Origin: Adiantum capillus-veneris
Lineage: Eukaryota; Streptophyta; Polypodiopsida; Polypodiales; Pteridaceae
NCBI GenBank assembly: GCA_014529385.2
Contig: CM043960.1
Location: 30,815,396 to 30,879,395, forward strand
Reading direction: 5' to 3'
Length of the DNA: 64,000 nt
Shown here: piece after piece, positions 42,697-54,790 of the stretch
How positions within the stretch are numbered: the first letter of the stretch is position 1
Layout: each line of letters opens with the position of its first letter
Position numbers and translations under genes: made by a program
Notes under the pieces: model-generated
Told to the model about the DNA's origin: nothing
The model's input: only the letters and a program-made list of their open reading frames with translations
The model's database searches: none

Positions 42697-45600
42697 ATGA
42701 GTTGGGATTCGGGCCCACTAGTCCAACATCCCACTTACTACTAACCCATGTATACACTTATTCTTTAATACAACAGAATAAGGAGCTGCAACAAGATAAC
42801 GTTGCTGTGCGCTCCACCCAATAGTAGGTCTCTCTCTCTCTCTACTCTCACACTTGCACTCACACACGCTCCCCACGGCACCTTCAACAAGGTTTGTGCT
42901 TGCCGTTTTTTCATTCGTGCACGCAAATAGGTTTTTGATTTTGGCATCGGCAAATTCAGCATTCCGAGAGCATTTCCTTAAGGTGTCTTGGGGTTTTACC
43001 TCCCTTTTGAAGCCGTTTGTGCAGTTAAAAGCTTCATCCGAGCTACACTTCAGGAGTTGTATTTTTCAACTCCACTTTTGCTAGAGGTACAGGTACAGGT
43101 ACAAGACACAGGTGCAGGTTGTTCAGACACTATTTTGGGATTGTATATAGCCGTTTTATGACTATTATGTGCTATTGAGATGGTGTTTATGGGCTGATTA
43201 GGAGAACTTTTCAGCATCAACATTTGTCTCGGGTTTTTCAGGCATCCATCTCCTCACAGGTTCTTGCATACATACAGGACATCCAGGTTTCTTACAGGTT
43301 GCAGTGTTTTGTATCAGCACATATTTCAGTGGGAGTACTTGATGAGCATATGCATTGTTTTGGCACTTTGATAGTGCTTGAGATCTTTTGAGAGTGGTTT
43401 TACTCCCTGCAGGGATTTGTTTACTGCTTGCACATTTTGTTTGGCGCATGTTTGAGCACGTATACTGCACCTTGTAGTATTGTTGACAGTGGATGTACGT
43501 TGAGTTGCGAAAATTGCCATATGTACCTTTTGTGGAGATGATTTGGCTTGTTTTTGGCAGTCCCGATCATTTTTGAGACTCAACTCGGAGGCTCTTTCTG
43601 AGATAGGGTTGTTTTCATGAGGTTCGATAGCGTGAGGTTTTCTTGAGCTAGGGGATTCTCGAATGTTGAGATCCTTTCGGTCATACAAGTTTCTGGAGTA
43701 CCCCTTTTTTGTGGCCTCGCCATAGGACATGTATAGAGAGGGCTAGGTGCATTTGATGCCGTGTTGGCAGTCTTGGGTCAGCTTTTGACTTTTTATGCAC
43801 ATTTAGTGGGTCATGCGCTTGCCTTATACTCTAAGAGCACTGATCTCTTGTGACAACTTTGGATTGAGATTTTGTTAGTTTTTCCGAGGAGACTCTACCA
43901 AATTTTTCCTAGAATTACCAGTGTTTATCACCGTATTATCTTTAGCTTGCAGCCATGTCATCTAGCGGTGAAAAGAATATTTACAATATTTGGAAATTTG
44001 ATGGGACGAATTTTGCTATCTGGAAAGAGCAGATTCAAGATGTTCTCATACAAAAAGGCCGACTGGATCCTATCATGGAGTGCCCAGAGGGCGAGTATAC
44101 ATATGTTGAGTGGGAGAGACTTGATGCTAAGGAAAAATCTACCCTCCGTTTGCATTTGGCCGAATCTGTGTACTTTACTATAGTTGGAGAAAGGACTGCT
44201 AGAGATGTATGGGATAAGTTGTGCTCGAGTTATGAGAACAAAAATGCCACTAATAAGGTTTTCTTGATGAAGAAGCTGTTTGACCTTCGTATGAAGGAAG
44301 AGGGAACTATTTCTACTCACATTAATGAGTTCAATATCATTTTCACTCAGTTGACCACTCATGGTTTGATATTGAACTCACAATAATGAGTTCAATATCA
44401 TTTTCACTCAGTTGACCACTCAGGGTTTGGTCTTCAATGAGGAAATCAAATGTATCTTCTTGCTATGTAGCTTACCCTCGTCTTGGGATACGTTTTGTAC
44501 TGCGATTAGCAACTCAGCACCTGGTACCGATCTAGTGTACAATGGCGTCCTTGGGAGTCTTTTTACCGAGGAGATTCGTAGGAAATCTCTCGAAGGCAAG
44601 AAGGATGGTGATGCGTATGTTGCTAGTGATAGATAGAGGGGTCGCACTCAAAGTCGTGCCAAAAGCAAGGAACGTCGAGGCTCACGCAGTAAGTCTCAGA
44701 ATTCTATGCGTAATGTCGAGTGCTATCACTACCATAAAAAAGGGCATGTGAAGAAGGAATGCAAGAAATGGGAGCAAAGCAAGAAAGATAAACAATTCGG
44801 TGACACTTCTACTCTGATGATTCAAACAAGGGCAAAGCAAAGTTAAAGGAGATCAATGTGCTATTCTTAAAATGCTCTTATTGTAGAGACTCTTCTAGCG
44901 GTTGTTATGCCACTTACCTCTAGCGTATTGGTCTTCACAACAGATCTACCTGTCGAGGTTGTTGTTACAGAAGATGCACAATATGCACAGAATTGGATAG
45001 TAGATTCTGGTGCGAGTTTCCATGTGACACCACATAGAGAGTAGTTCTCTACTTATTCTCACTCTTGTGGCAAAGTGAGACTTGGTGATGCTTATGAACT
45101 AGACATTAAGGGTGTCGGAAACGTCAAATTGCATCTAAGGAATGGCACACACTTTACTTTATGTACATGTGCCCAAGTTGACTAAGAAGCTTGTTTTCTG
45201 GTGGCCAGCTTGATGATTTGGGCTACAACACCATTTGGCAATGGTTTGTGGATAGTACGCAAAGGTATTCTTGTTCTACTCATAGGTCAAAAGCATGGTA
45301 CCTTGTATTCCTTGCATGTGTCAGATGTTGGTCATGATTACATATCTATAGGCGAGCTGCCGTCTACTGAGTTGTGGCATTACCGGCTAGGTCATATTAG
45401 CCAAAAAGGAATGAGAACTCTGACTCGTTTTGGATACTTACCTGTCTTGTCTTATGTTGACTTTCCTGTTTGTGAGCACTATATCTATGGCAAACTGACT
45501 AGGTCCGTTCACTTATTATTGGGTCAAAAGTGAGCTAAACCTCTAGATTTAGTACACAGTGATGTTTGTGGTCCTATGTCAACCAAATCTCTAGGGAGGG

Positions 45601-46909
45601 CCAGCTATTTTGTGACATTCTCTACTCAAAAGGTGTGGGCATATCCTTTGAAACATACGGATCAAGTTCTTCCTCTGTTCCAAATTCTTTTGGCACTCAT
45701 TGAGACTCAGTGTGGCAAGAAACTCAAAATGTTGCGGACTGACAACGGTGGAGAGTATGTCTCCAAGGAGTTTGACAAGTTTTGTGCTAAAAAGGGGATT
45801 ACAAGGAAGTTTACTGCACCATACACACCAGCTCAGAATGGAGTTGTTGAACACATGAATCGTACGATTCAGGAAAGAGTCACAACCATGCTTTCTATGG
45901 AAAATCTCACACAAGTCTTTTGGGCAGAAGCCCTCTTGACCGTAGTGCACAATATAAATCATTTGCCTAGTACGCCATTGAATTATGAGAATCTAGAAGA
46001 GTTATGGTCTAAACATAAGCCCCACTATGACCATCTACGTGTTTTTGGTTGTGAAGCTTATGCTCACGTGCCTAAACAACTTCGACAGAAGTTAGAGCCA
46101 AAGTCGCAGAAATGTATTTTCATTGGATATGGTGCAGATGGAGAGATGGGATATCGTCTCTGGCACCCGGAATCTCGTCAAGTCATCCGTAGCTTAGATG
46201 TGATCTTGAATGAGTCAAAGATGAACAAACAATCCATCAAGGAAATACAGGTTCGAAGAGTCACTTTTGAGGATCTTTCCTCAGAGAAAGTGAAATCAAC
46301 TCAGCGGGCTAGTGATGTACCTTCCACTAGCAATGCTCCAGAAGGAGCAAAGATTGATTGATTGCGGTGAGCCAATCTGCTACCAAGAAGCCATGATGAT
46401 GGATGATGTGGTGAAGTGGGAGCAGGCTATGGAATCTGAGTATAACTCGATTCTGGCTAATGACACTTGGGACTTGGTAGAACTACCAAATGATGCAAAA
46501 GCTTTGCCTTGCAAATGGGTTTACAAGAAGAAATTTACCTCAGGTGATCCAAATCCAAAGTACAAGGCTAGACTTGTAGCCAAAGGGTTCAAACAGCAAA
46601 AGGGAGTCAATTTTGATGAAATCTTCTCGCATGTAGTCAAGATGATAACACTTGAAACCGTACTTGGTCTTGTAGCGATTGAGGACATGGAACTTGTACA
46701 AATGGATGTGAAAATAACATTTCTTCATGGGGATCTCGATGAGTATGTTTACATTCAGCAGCCTAAAGGGTTTGTTCAGGAGAATGCATCTTGTGAGAAG
46801 CTAGTATGTAAGCTCAAAAAGGCACTTTATGGCTTAAAGCAGGGTTCAAAGTAGTGGTATCATAACTTTGATGCATGTATGAGGTCTCAAGGGTATAAAA
46901 GAAGCGAAG

Positions 46910-47340
46910 AGGATCACTGCTTGTACACAAGAAAGCTAGATGATGGCTCGATAATCATTCTAGTTCTGTATATTGATGGCATGCTTATAGCTGTAAAACC
47001 AATGCGGAGTTTGCCACCTTGAAGAAAACACTTAGCAACACTTTTGCAATGAAAGATCACTGCTTGTACACAAGAAAGCTAGATGATGGCTCGATAATCA
47101 TTCTAGTTCTGTATGGTGATGGCATGCTTATAGCTAGGAAATCCATTGCGGAGATTGCCACCTTGAAGAAAACACTTAGCAACAATTTTGCAATGAAAGA
47201 TCACTGCTTGTACACAAGAAAGCTAGTTGATGGCTCGATAATCATTCTAGTTTTGTATGTTGATGACATGCTTATAGCTAGGAAATCCATTGCAGAGATT
47301 GCCACCTTGAAGAAAACACTTGGCAACAATTTTGCAATTT
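46910..47340 (+). repeat. Three tandem ~145-bp units within copia C
   Basis: The block GATCACTGCTTGTACACAAG and its continuation occurs three times in tandem, the copies nearly identical. This suggests a recent local expansion within an old element. Confidence 0.85.
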
Positions 47341-47433
47341 TGCACACTTTCTTGGCATGCGAAGCAAACATCATATTTTTGAGTTATCTCAGGAAACATA
47401 CATTGAGAAAGTTTTGCAGTGTTTCAATTTGCA

Positions 47434-47462
47434 GGGGGGGGGGGGGGGGGGGGGGGGGGGGG
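47434..47462 (+). repeat. G homopolymer, 29 bases
   Basis: A pure G run inside the copia C region. Length is uncertain in any assembly. Confidence 0.9.
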
Positions 47463-48265
47463 AGGGGAGCATTGAGTACCCCAATGCAGGCATTCTTGAA
47501 ACTCAGCAAGGAAGATGCACCCAAATCTGATGCTGAGAGAGCAGAAATGGCTAAGGTACCATATTATTTGGCAGTGGGCAGTCTCATGTATGCTATGATG
47601 GCCACAAGAGTAGACATTGCTTTTGCAGTGGGAGTGGTGATCCGATATATGGAAAATCCTGGCAGCAAGCATTGGGAAGGAGTGAAGCACATTCTTAGGT
47701 ACCTCAAAGGTACGGTCGGCAGGTGTTTACACTTCAAAAATAGTGATGCATCCATCGTGGGTTATGCGGATGCAGAGTATACGGGTTGTGTCAACAATAG
47801 GAGATCGACATCTGGCTATGTCTTCATATTTGCTGGAGCAACAGTATCTCGGAGGACATGTCTTCAAGATTGTACGTCATCTTCCACTATGGAAGCAGAG
47901 TATGTTGCATTGTCGGATGCAAGTAAAGAGGCTATATGGTTATCTCGCTTGGTCAAAAATCTTGGCATTGATGAGACTCCAGTGATATATTGTGATAGTC
48001 AAAGTGCTATTGCATTGGTAAGGAAAACACATTGAAGTCAGGTATCATCTTGTGAGAGATTTCTTGTCGAAAAAGCTCATTGATTTGGTCAAGGTACACA
48101 TTGACAACAACCCAGCAGATGCTTTGATGAAAGGATTAGCTTTGGATTGGTCTACAAATTGCAGTGAGTTGATGGGTATAGGTTGAAGCTAGTATATTGC
48201 TTCACGGTTGTACATACCAGGTCACTTGGGCTGCGTTGGCCTTCAAGTGGGAGTTTGTTGGGATT

Positions 48266-49170
48266 CAGGCCATCTATCCCCCACTTAGAAAAAGCCTTTG
48301 CACCCATCATTAATCTTAGTAGCATTTCATCGCAGCACATTGGTACTTTTGTTCATTGTCAATTGTCACATCGTTTGACATATTGCTTTCCATCCATGTA
48401 GAGAGTAGGCCACCATATGCTTGCAAGGAGTATTTCTTTTGTGGTTTTGTCAGCCAAAAAGTGACCCCTTGTGGGTCCAACATGTGCTTGCTCAAGAATC
48501 AATAAGTATTCATTCTCTGTGATGCAAAATTCTCAAGTTGTTGTTGATCCCTCTCCAATAAAGGATATTTTCAATGATTACATAGTTTTGTCTTCATGTT
48601 TGATTGAACGTAGTCTGGATTTGCTCAAGTTTGTTGGCAAGACCCCTAGTTCAATGTAATCCACTATGTATTTCCCCCACTTGGGTGCTTTTGTTATCCA
48701 AAACAGTGTAGCATGTTCGATTGACATCTCGATGGCACAAGTTTCACATGAACTAACATAGCCATAGATACTTTTCTGCATATGAGGCCAAAACAACGCA
48801 AGTATCATCAATGTTTGATACATTTGCATTTTTACATTGTGGGTGAAACCCCATTGTTTGTATGTAATCTTGTCTCAAGTACAATTCTTTCTTGAATGGT
48901 TTGATACATAGCCTAAGTATTTTTTCCTTCCCTTGCTTGTATAGCTATCCATCTATAAAAACAAGCATGTTTTCTCAATGATTGATGGTTGCCTTTCAAT
49001 CTCTAGAGAGCCAATGGTGAGCAAAGTGTTAGCAGCAAGCTAACTCGGATACCATTTTTCGGAGTTCTCATTGTCAAAACACTTATTATTTTGATAGATC
49101 GGGAATATTATAACTCCTATTTTTTGGATAAAGCTTGTAATTGATGAGTCGGGGCTATAAGCTTCCATAT
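48266..49170 (-). mobile_element. Ty3/gypsy integrase fragment, minus strand
   Basis: Minus-strand reading gives integrase zinc-finger blocks (MQMYQTLMILALFWPHMQKS with VSSCETC at 48829-48720; a second WPTLYMDGKQYVKRCDN near 48400) and FSKWGIDGLNP at 48300-48260. Ends are undefined and the relic is broken many times. Copia C stops in the last block, so it may have inserted here. No domain was recognised in 48850-49170. Confidence 0.7.
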
Positions 49171-49948
49171 TGTATCAACCTGTCATTACCCATCTTTAGT
49201 TAGAGGTCTCGGAGTATTAGTTTTGACAACCAAAAACCTTGGCTAAGGTATAAAAGCCAATTTTTGTAAGTTAATTTTAAGGTTTTGGATAATGAAATAC
49301 ACATCGTGAGCTAACGGTGCTCACTTCTCTCTTTCTCGTGCTTCCTACTCCCTCACCGGTTGTCACATTGCAGTCGCGTATGTTGCATTACAACCGCAGG
49401 TAAGAGCTCTACGCATTGACGTAAGTAGTTCACAGTATTTCGTAGCTTTTGGCATCGCCGACCCGCGGCCTAATTTCATCATAAGTAGGAATTTACACTT
49501 CAAAATAAAAAACTAAGCATAGACGGGGTATTGGGGCATCATTGCTAAGCATTTAGGTGCATCCTGGTGGGTCAAAAACAACCACGTCAAAAATCCACTG
49601 CTGTTAGTAATCATGATTTTTGCACTTGACCTAAAGTGAGATTTGAAACCATAAGCATGTGTTCTTAGGTCTTATAAACATGTTCTAGAAGTTTCATTAC
49701 ATTTGGATGTCATTTGATGTTGTAACGGTGTGATTTGTTTACTGATGAGCGATTGGCTTTTGATGATTTCAATCACTTGAGTTTAGCTTGAGTTAGATGC
49801 GAGTTGTTAGTTGTTTTCCGAGAGATTGACAACTCTTGTAGCCTCTATGCACTAGTCGACTCAGCTTCGTTCCATGGATTGACAATTTAATCGTGGTTCT
49901 CGCAAAATCTGCAATCAGATAGGAGTGAGGTTAGACACCCGTCCTACA
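49171..49948 (+). repeat. 5' LTR of the large element
   Basis: It probably starts at TGTATCAACC (the start is tentative, as there is no second copy in the window) and ends GTCCTACA directly before the primer-binding site. A TATA box (TATAAAAG) lies at 49249-49256. Confidence 0.6.
49249..49256 (+). promoter_or_regulatory. TATA box in the LTR
   Basis: TATAAAAG in the first 100 bp of the LTR, upstream of a pyrimidine-rich stretch. Confidence 0.6.
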
Positions 49949-49970
49949 TTTGGCGCCGTTGCCGGAGAAC
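49949..49970 (+). other. Primer-binding site, Tat/Athila type
   Basis: TTTGGCGCCGTTGCCGGAGA follows the LTR end. This sequence is the well-known site of plant Tat/Athila elements. Confidence 0.9.
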
Positions 49971-50638
49971 AAAGAGACCTAAACTAGGGAAAAACACGAA
50001 CGTTTTGTGAAGTTATCCTTTAACTTCTTCTAGGATCTCCTAGAGTAGAAACTTTCTAGAAACCACATAGCTTAAGATTGTCGTCTTTTGCTGTGTAGAG
50101 GTAGCTTGGAAGTAATCATACTTGCTGAGTGCCTTTAGGATTGTAGGATTGTAGAACTAGATTAGGATTTTGAGGACGATTGATAGATGAGACAAGTCCT
50201 AAGATCAAAGCTCAGAAAACCATAATAAACAAGAAAATGAGTGTTTGTGGACACTTTCCACAACTCCATTGCATGAGAACCTAGGAGTAGTGTAAGTAGG
50301 ATCTGAGGTGGATTTCAAAATGTTGCTTTCTCCGAAAGAATCATTGTGATTTGTTATTTGAAGTTGCAAAATTTCAGGTCTACGGCTAGAAATAGCACAA
50401 AAAAACTCCTAACCACTTAATCCGTTTGGAGAGTATGCTTAAAAGTTGTATGAACCAGTGGGTAAGCTCAAGGACACATTGAGGTAAAAATTTCAAGAGT
50501 TTGTAAAAACTCAGATTATTTATTTTTTCTTGACATTCTAGGCCAAATTAAGTTTTGACTTGATTCATAGGCTTAAAATAGCTCCTGAAAAGACTATCCA
50601 TTGAAAAAATGCAAAAAAGTGTTCATTTTGGGCATAAA

Positions 50639-51362
50639 GTAAATAATTACGATTATTTACTTTCAGCTCAAATTTGATCAATCTTGATACCAGTGACTCA
50701 TTGCATGTGTACAAACAACTTTTGTAAAGGCAGAAAGATGCAAAAAGATGCAAAAAGTTGCCAGTTGTAAATAATTACGATTATTTACATCTATCCCATT
50801 TTCAACTTTTTTGACCAAATTAGCATACCACTAGTTTTTACATGTTGTAATAAGCCCCCAAACCAAATTTGGTAAAATTTGGATCATTGGATTGAAAATT
50901 GTGACCAAAATTGCAAAGTCAATCTACGGACACAAAACTGATGACCATTTGACCAAGAATTGTCCAAACTTGATGAACTTGGCTAGAGACCGTAAGTTGA
51001 AGTGCTTAACAGATGTGTGTCAAGGTTGGGACAAAAACTTACAAAAATTAGTTGGAGTAAATAATCGCGATTATTTACATCTGCTTCAAAAATTGACAAT
51101 CTTACATATTTGGTTATACCACAAGGTGAAGCATATCAAGTAGACCACACAAATCAATTTTGGTGAAATTTGGATCACAAAAGTGCGACTTAAGCCAAAT
51201 TCTTGAAATCAGAGTCTGCGGACACGAAACAGTTGATAAACTTGAACAGATTTTTTCCAGACTTAGTGAAACTTGTCCAGGGACCTTAACAAGTTGTACA
51301 CTTGGAAAACCAAGCTAAAAAGTACAAAAAACTAACAAAAGTAAATAATCATGATTATTTAC
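50639..51362 (+). repeat. Four copies of a 22-bp palindrome
   Basis: Arms GTAAATAAT and ATTATTTAC flank a 4-base centre at 50639-50660 (TACG), 50767-50788 (TACG), 51057-51078 (CGCG) and 51341-51362 (CATG). The last two are perfect palindromes. Surrounding sequence (AAATTTGGATCA, CGGACACAAAAC) also repeats loosely at about 285-290 bp, so the palindromes are the conserved core of a decayed tandem repeat. Confidence 0.9.
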
Positions 51363-52599
51363 TTCTGCTACATAGAGGCACCAATTTTGACTTTTGAACT
51401 TGTATTGTGTTAGACCAACATAATACAAGGTCACTGGGAAATTTTGGGTTCAATCGGATCCAAATTGGTACATGTTCACTTAGTTTCCAGGTTGCAGATT
51501 AATCCTTTGATTTTTTGCCAAAGTCAAATTTGAAAGTCAATCGCTGACTCCCATAGCTTGAGTTGAAGTGATACACACAGACCAATCACAATAGTTACCA
51601 AAAATTACATAGTCTTTGTGAAAGAATAGCTAACTTGATCAAAATTGATATAAGAATTAGGTTGGAGACAAGGAATTAGCAACTTGAAAGAAGTTGCAAT
51701 CAAGTCAATCCGACGATAATGTAAGGTCTCCACCTTTCTAGCTGTCAGAAATTAACTTAAGCTTTAGGAGAAAGCATTGATAAAAAAATCAGGCAAAAAC
51801 ACTATCTCAAAAGCAATAAAAATTGGTATTTTTGGAATCTTAAGCACATCAAACCCCGGGCTAGAAATTTTCAGAATTGAATTCCGATAAAAACTGGCAT
51901 AGTTATGACCCCTGGAAGTTTACACTGTGAATTGAGTAAAATAGAAAAATTGAAGGGTTACAGTAATCATTTAAGCATAGACTTTATTAAAGGTCTCCCA
52001 GATATTTACCAATTAAGAAAAAATAGGTCAAATTATAGCAAAATTGACATTTAAAAGCTGGCAGGTAATGGGAGGGTCATCACTGACCTGCCAGGGACTC
52101 ATTTAGCAGTAGGGGTCGTTTTTTGACCTATAGGGGGTTGCTTGAACTGCAAGCAACTGCCTTTTTCAGCCTGTGAGAGCTTAAGAGTGCCAGAAATCTA
52201 TAAATAGGACCCCTAGTTTCACATTTTACACAGACTCGGAGCCTTGCTACTCTCTCTCTCATCTAGAGAGAACACTACGCAGAAATCATTAGAGTTTAAT
52301 CTCTAATTGATTAACCCTAACGGTAATTAACCTAATCCTTCTTAATTAGCAAGGTTAGATTAAGATAAATTGTTAATAAAACAAAGATTAGGCCTATGCA
52401 TGCTCCATAAACCTCTTTAAATTAATTAATCTCTACTGATTATTGGAATTAAGCTTATTAGTATTAAGCTTCTTAATTATCCTATCATATTATGGCTGAA
52501 ATTAGCCAAATTAACTATGAATTAATGATAAATATATTAATTAAGCTTAGATTAAGATGACGTAATTATTAGAGTTGCATTAGACAGTCATTAATCTAG

Positions 52600-54790
52600 A
52601 AAAATTATTCTATAGTTTTCTGAGTAATTCTCCTAATTAATTAGGCAGAATTACTCTATTTTTTGAGCTATTTAAATAGGGGAAATGAGTAAATTGATTT
52701 CAATTGCTATAATATATTTATCATTGGTTAATTGGGTGTTAAGGAACCCGTGATAATTAGAAAAATCTCAGATAATGAATCTAGCTAATTAATTAGGTAG
52801 AATTACTTTGTTTTTTGACCAATTTAAAAAGGGGAAATTAGTAAATTGATTTCAATTGTTGTGATACATTTATCAGTGGTTAATCAGGTGTTAAAAAACT
52901 TGTGATAATTAGGATAAGCTCAGATAATTAATCTAGCTACTTAATTAGGCATAATTACTGTGTTTTTTGAACAATTTTAATAGGGGAAATTAGTAAATGG
53001 AATTCAAATGCTTCCATATAATTATCAGTGGTTAATTAGGTGTTCAATAACCCGTGATAATTAGAAGAAGTTCAGAAATTTAATTTAGATAATTATTTTA
53101 GCTAAAATACCCTATTTTTTGAGCAATTTTAATATGGGAAATTAGTAAATGGAATTCAAATGCTTCCATATAATTATTAGTGGTTAGTTAGATGTTCAAT
53201 AACCCGTGATAATTAGGAGAAGTTCAAAAAGTTAATTTAGATAATTATTTTAGCTAAAATACCCTATTTTTTGAGCAATTTTAATATGGGAAATTAGTAA
53301 ATGGAATTCAAATGCTTCCATAGAATTATCCGTGGTTAATTAAGTGTTCAATAACCCGTGATAATTAGGAGAAGTTCAGAAAGTTAATTTAGCTAAAATA
53401 CCCTGTTTTTTGAGCAATTTTAAAAGGGAAATTAGTAAATGGAATTCAAATGCTTTCATATAATTATCAGTGGTTAATTAAGTGTTCAAGTACCTGTGAT
53501 AATTAGGAGAAGTTCAGAAAGTTAATTTAGCTAATTACTTGAGCTAAAATATTCTGTTTTTTGAGAAATTTTAATAGGGGAAATTAGTAAATGGAATTTA
53601 AACACTTCCATATAATTATCAATGGTTAATTAAGTGTTCAAAAACCCGTGATAATTAGGAGACGCCCAGAAAGTTAATCTAGCTAATTACTTAAGCAGAA
53701 TTACTCTATTGTTTGGACAATTTAAATAAGGGAAATTAGTAAATAGGTTCAAATTGAGTTGAGTTATTTATTGTAGGTTAATTAGAAGTTAGAAAACCCG
53801 TGATAATTATGCTATTCTCAGATAATTAGTTTAACTAATTATCTTAGTAAGATTACGCTGTTTTTAGGAGTAAATTAAAGGGGGAAATTAGTAAATCATG
53901 TTCTATAATTACATGCTATTTATCAGAGCTATATTATAGGGTGAAAAGGTCGTGATAATTATGACAAGGTTGAAAAAGTAGTATAGATATTTATCAAAGT
54001 CAAATTACACTAATTTTAGCTAAAAACTAAAGAGGGAAATTAGTAAATGATGCTATATGATTACATGCTATTTATCAGAGCTATATTATAGGGTAAAGAG
54101 GCCGTGATAATTATGTCAAGGTTAGAAAAGTAGTATAGATATTTATCTAAGTCAAGTTACACTATTTTTAGCTGAAAATTAAAGATGGAAATTATATAAT
54201 TAAGTTAGAAAATTATGTCAAGGTTAGAAAAGTAGTATAGATATTTATGTAAGTCAAATTACACTATTTCTAGCTAAAAAATAAAGAGGGAAAATCATGC
54301 TATATGACTACATGCTATTTTTCAGAGCTATATTATAGGGTAAAGAGGCCGTGATAATTATGACAAGGTTAGAAAAGTGGTATAGATATTTATCTAAGTC
54401 AAATTACACTATGTTTAGCTAAAAACTAAAGAGGGAAATTAGTAAATCATGTTATATGATTATATTCTATTTATTAGAGCTATATTATAGGGTAAAAAGG
54501 CCGTGATAATTATGCCAAGGTTAGAAAAGTAGTATAGGTATTTATCTAACTCAAATTACACTATTTTTAGCTAAAAATTAAAGAGGGAAATTAGTAAATC
54601 ATGCTATATGATTACATGCTATTTATCAGAGCTATATTATAGGGTAAAGAGGCCGTAATAATTATGTCAAGGTTAGAAAAGTAGTATAGATATTTATCTA
54701 AGTCAAGTTACACTATGTTTAGCTGAAAATTGAAGATGGAAATTATATAATTAAGTTAGAAAATAATAAGATAATTACCAGAGGTCAAAA
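52600..54790 (+). repeat. 152-bp tandem array, ~14 units
   Basis: The anchor CCGTGATAATTA recurs at 52751, 52903, 53055, 53207, 53359, 53497, 53649, 53801, 53953 and 54105, then 54352, 54504 and 54656. The step is 152 bp except for one of 138 and one partial unit. Two subtypes exist: before about 53850 units carry GGAATTCAAATGCTTCC, and after it TATATGATTACATGC and GAGCTATATTATAGGG. It lies within the leader of the large element. Confidence 0.95.

Larger units (their letters stand above)
42697..48265 (+). mobile_element. Ty1/copia element C (gag, protease, integrase, RT, RNase H parts)
   Basis: The element starts in an LTR-like region (GTTGGGATTCGGGCC) and ends at the related GTTGGGATTCAGGCC just after 48256, following a purine-rich GTGGGAG. 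Gag opens at ATG 43955 (FDGTNFAIWKEQIQDVL). A zinc knuckle is near 44722, protease (NWIVDSGASFHVTP) near 44993, and a pre-integrase block near 45370. The integrase core spans 45540-46160 (RTDNGGEYVSKEF; NGVVEHMNRT). Reverse transcriptase runs from 46370 and RNase H to about 48130. Parts are in standard copia order. It is broken in many places and carries an internal tandem repeat (46910-47340) and a G run. Confidence 0.85.

Noticed and set aside
52600-54790. CRISPR-like array
   Set aside because: Units are contiguous 152-bp repeats without unique spacers, in plant retroelement sequence.
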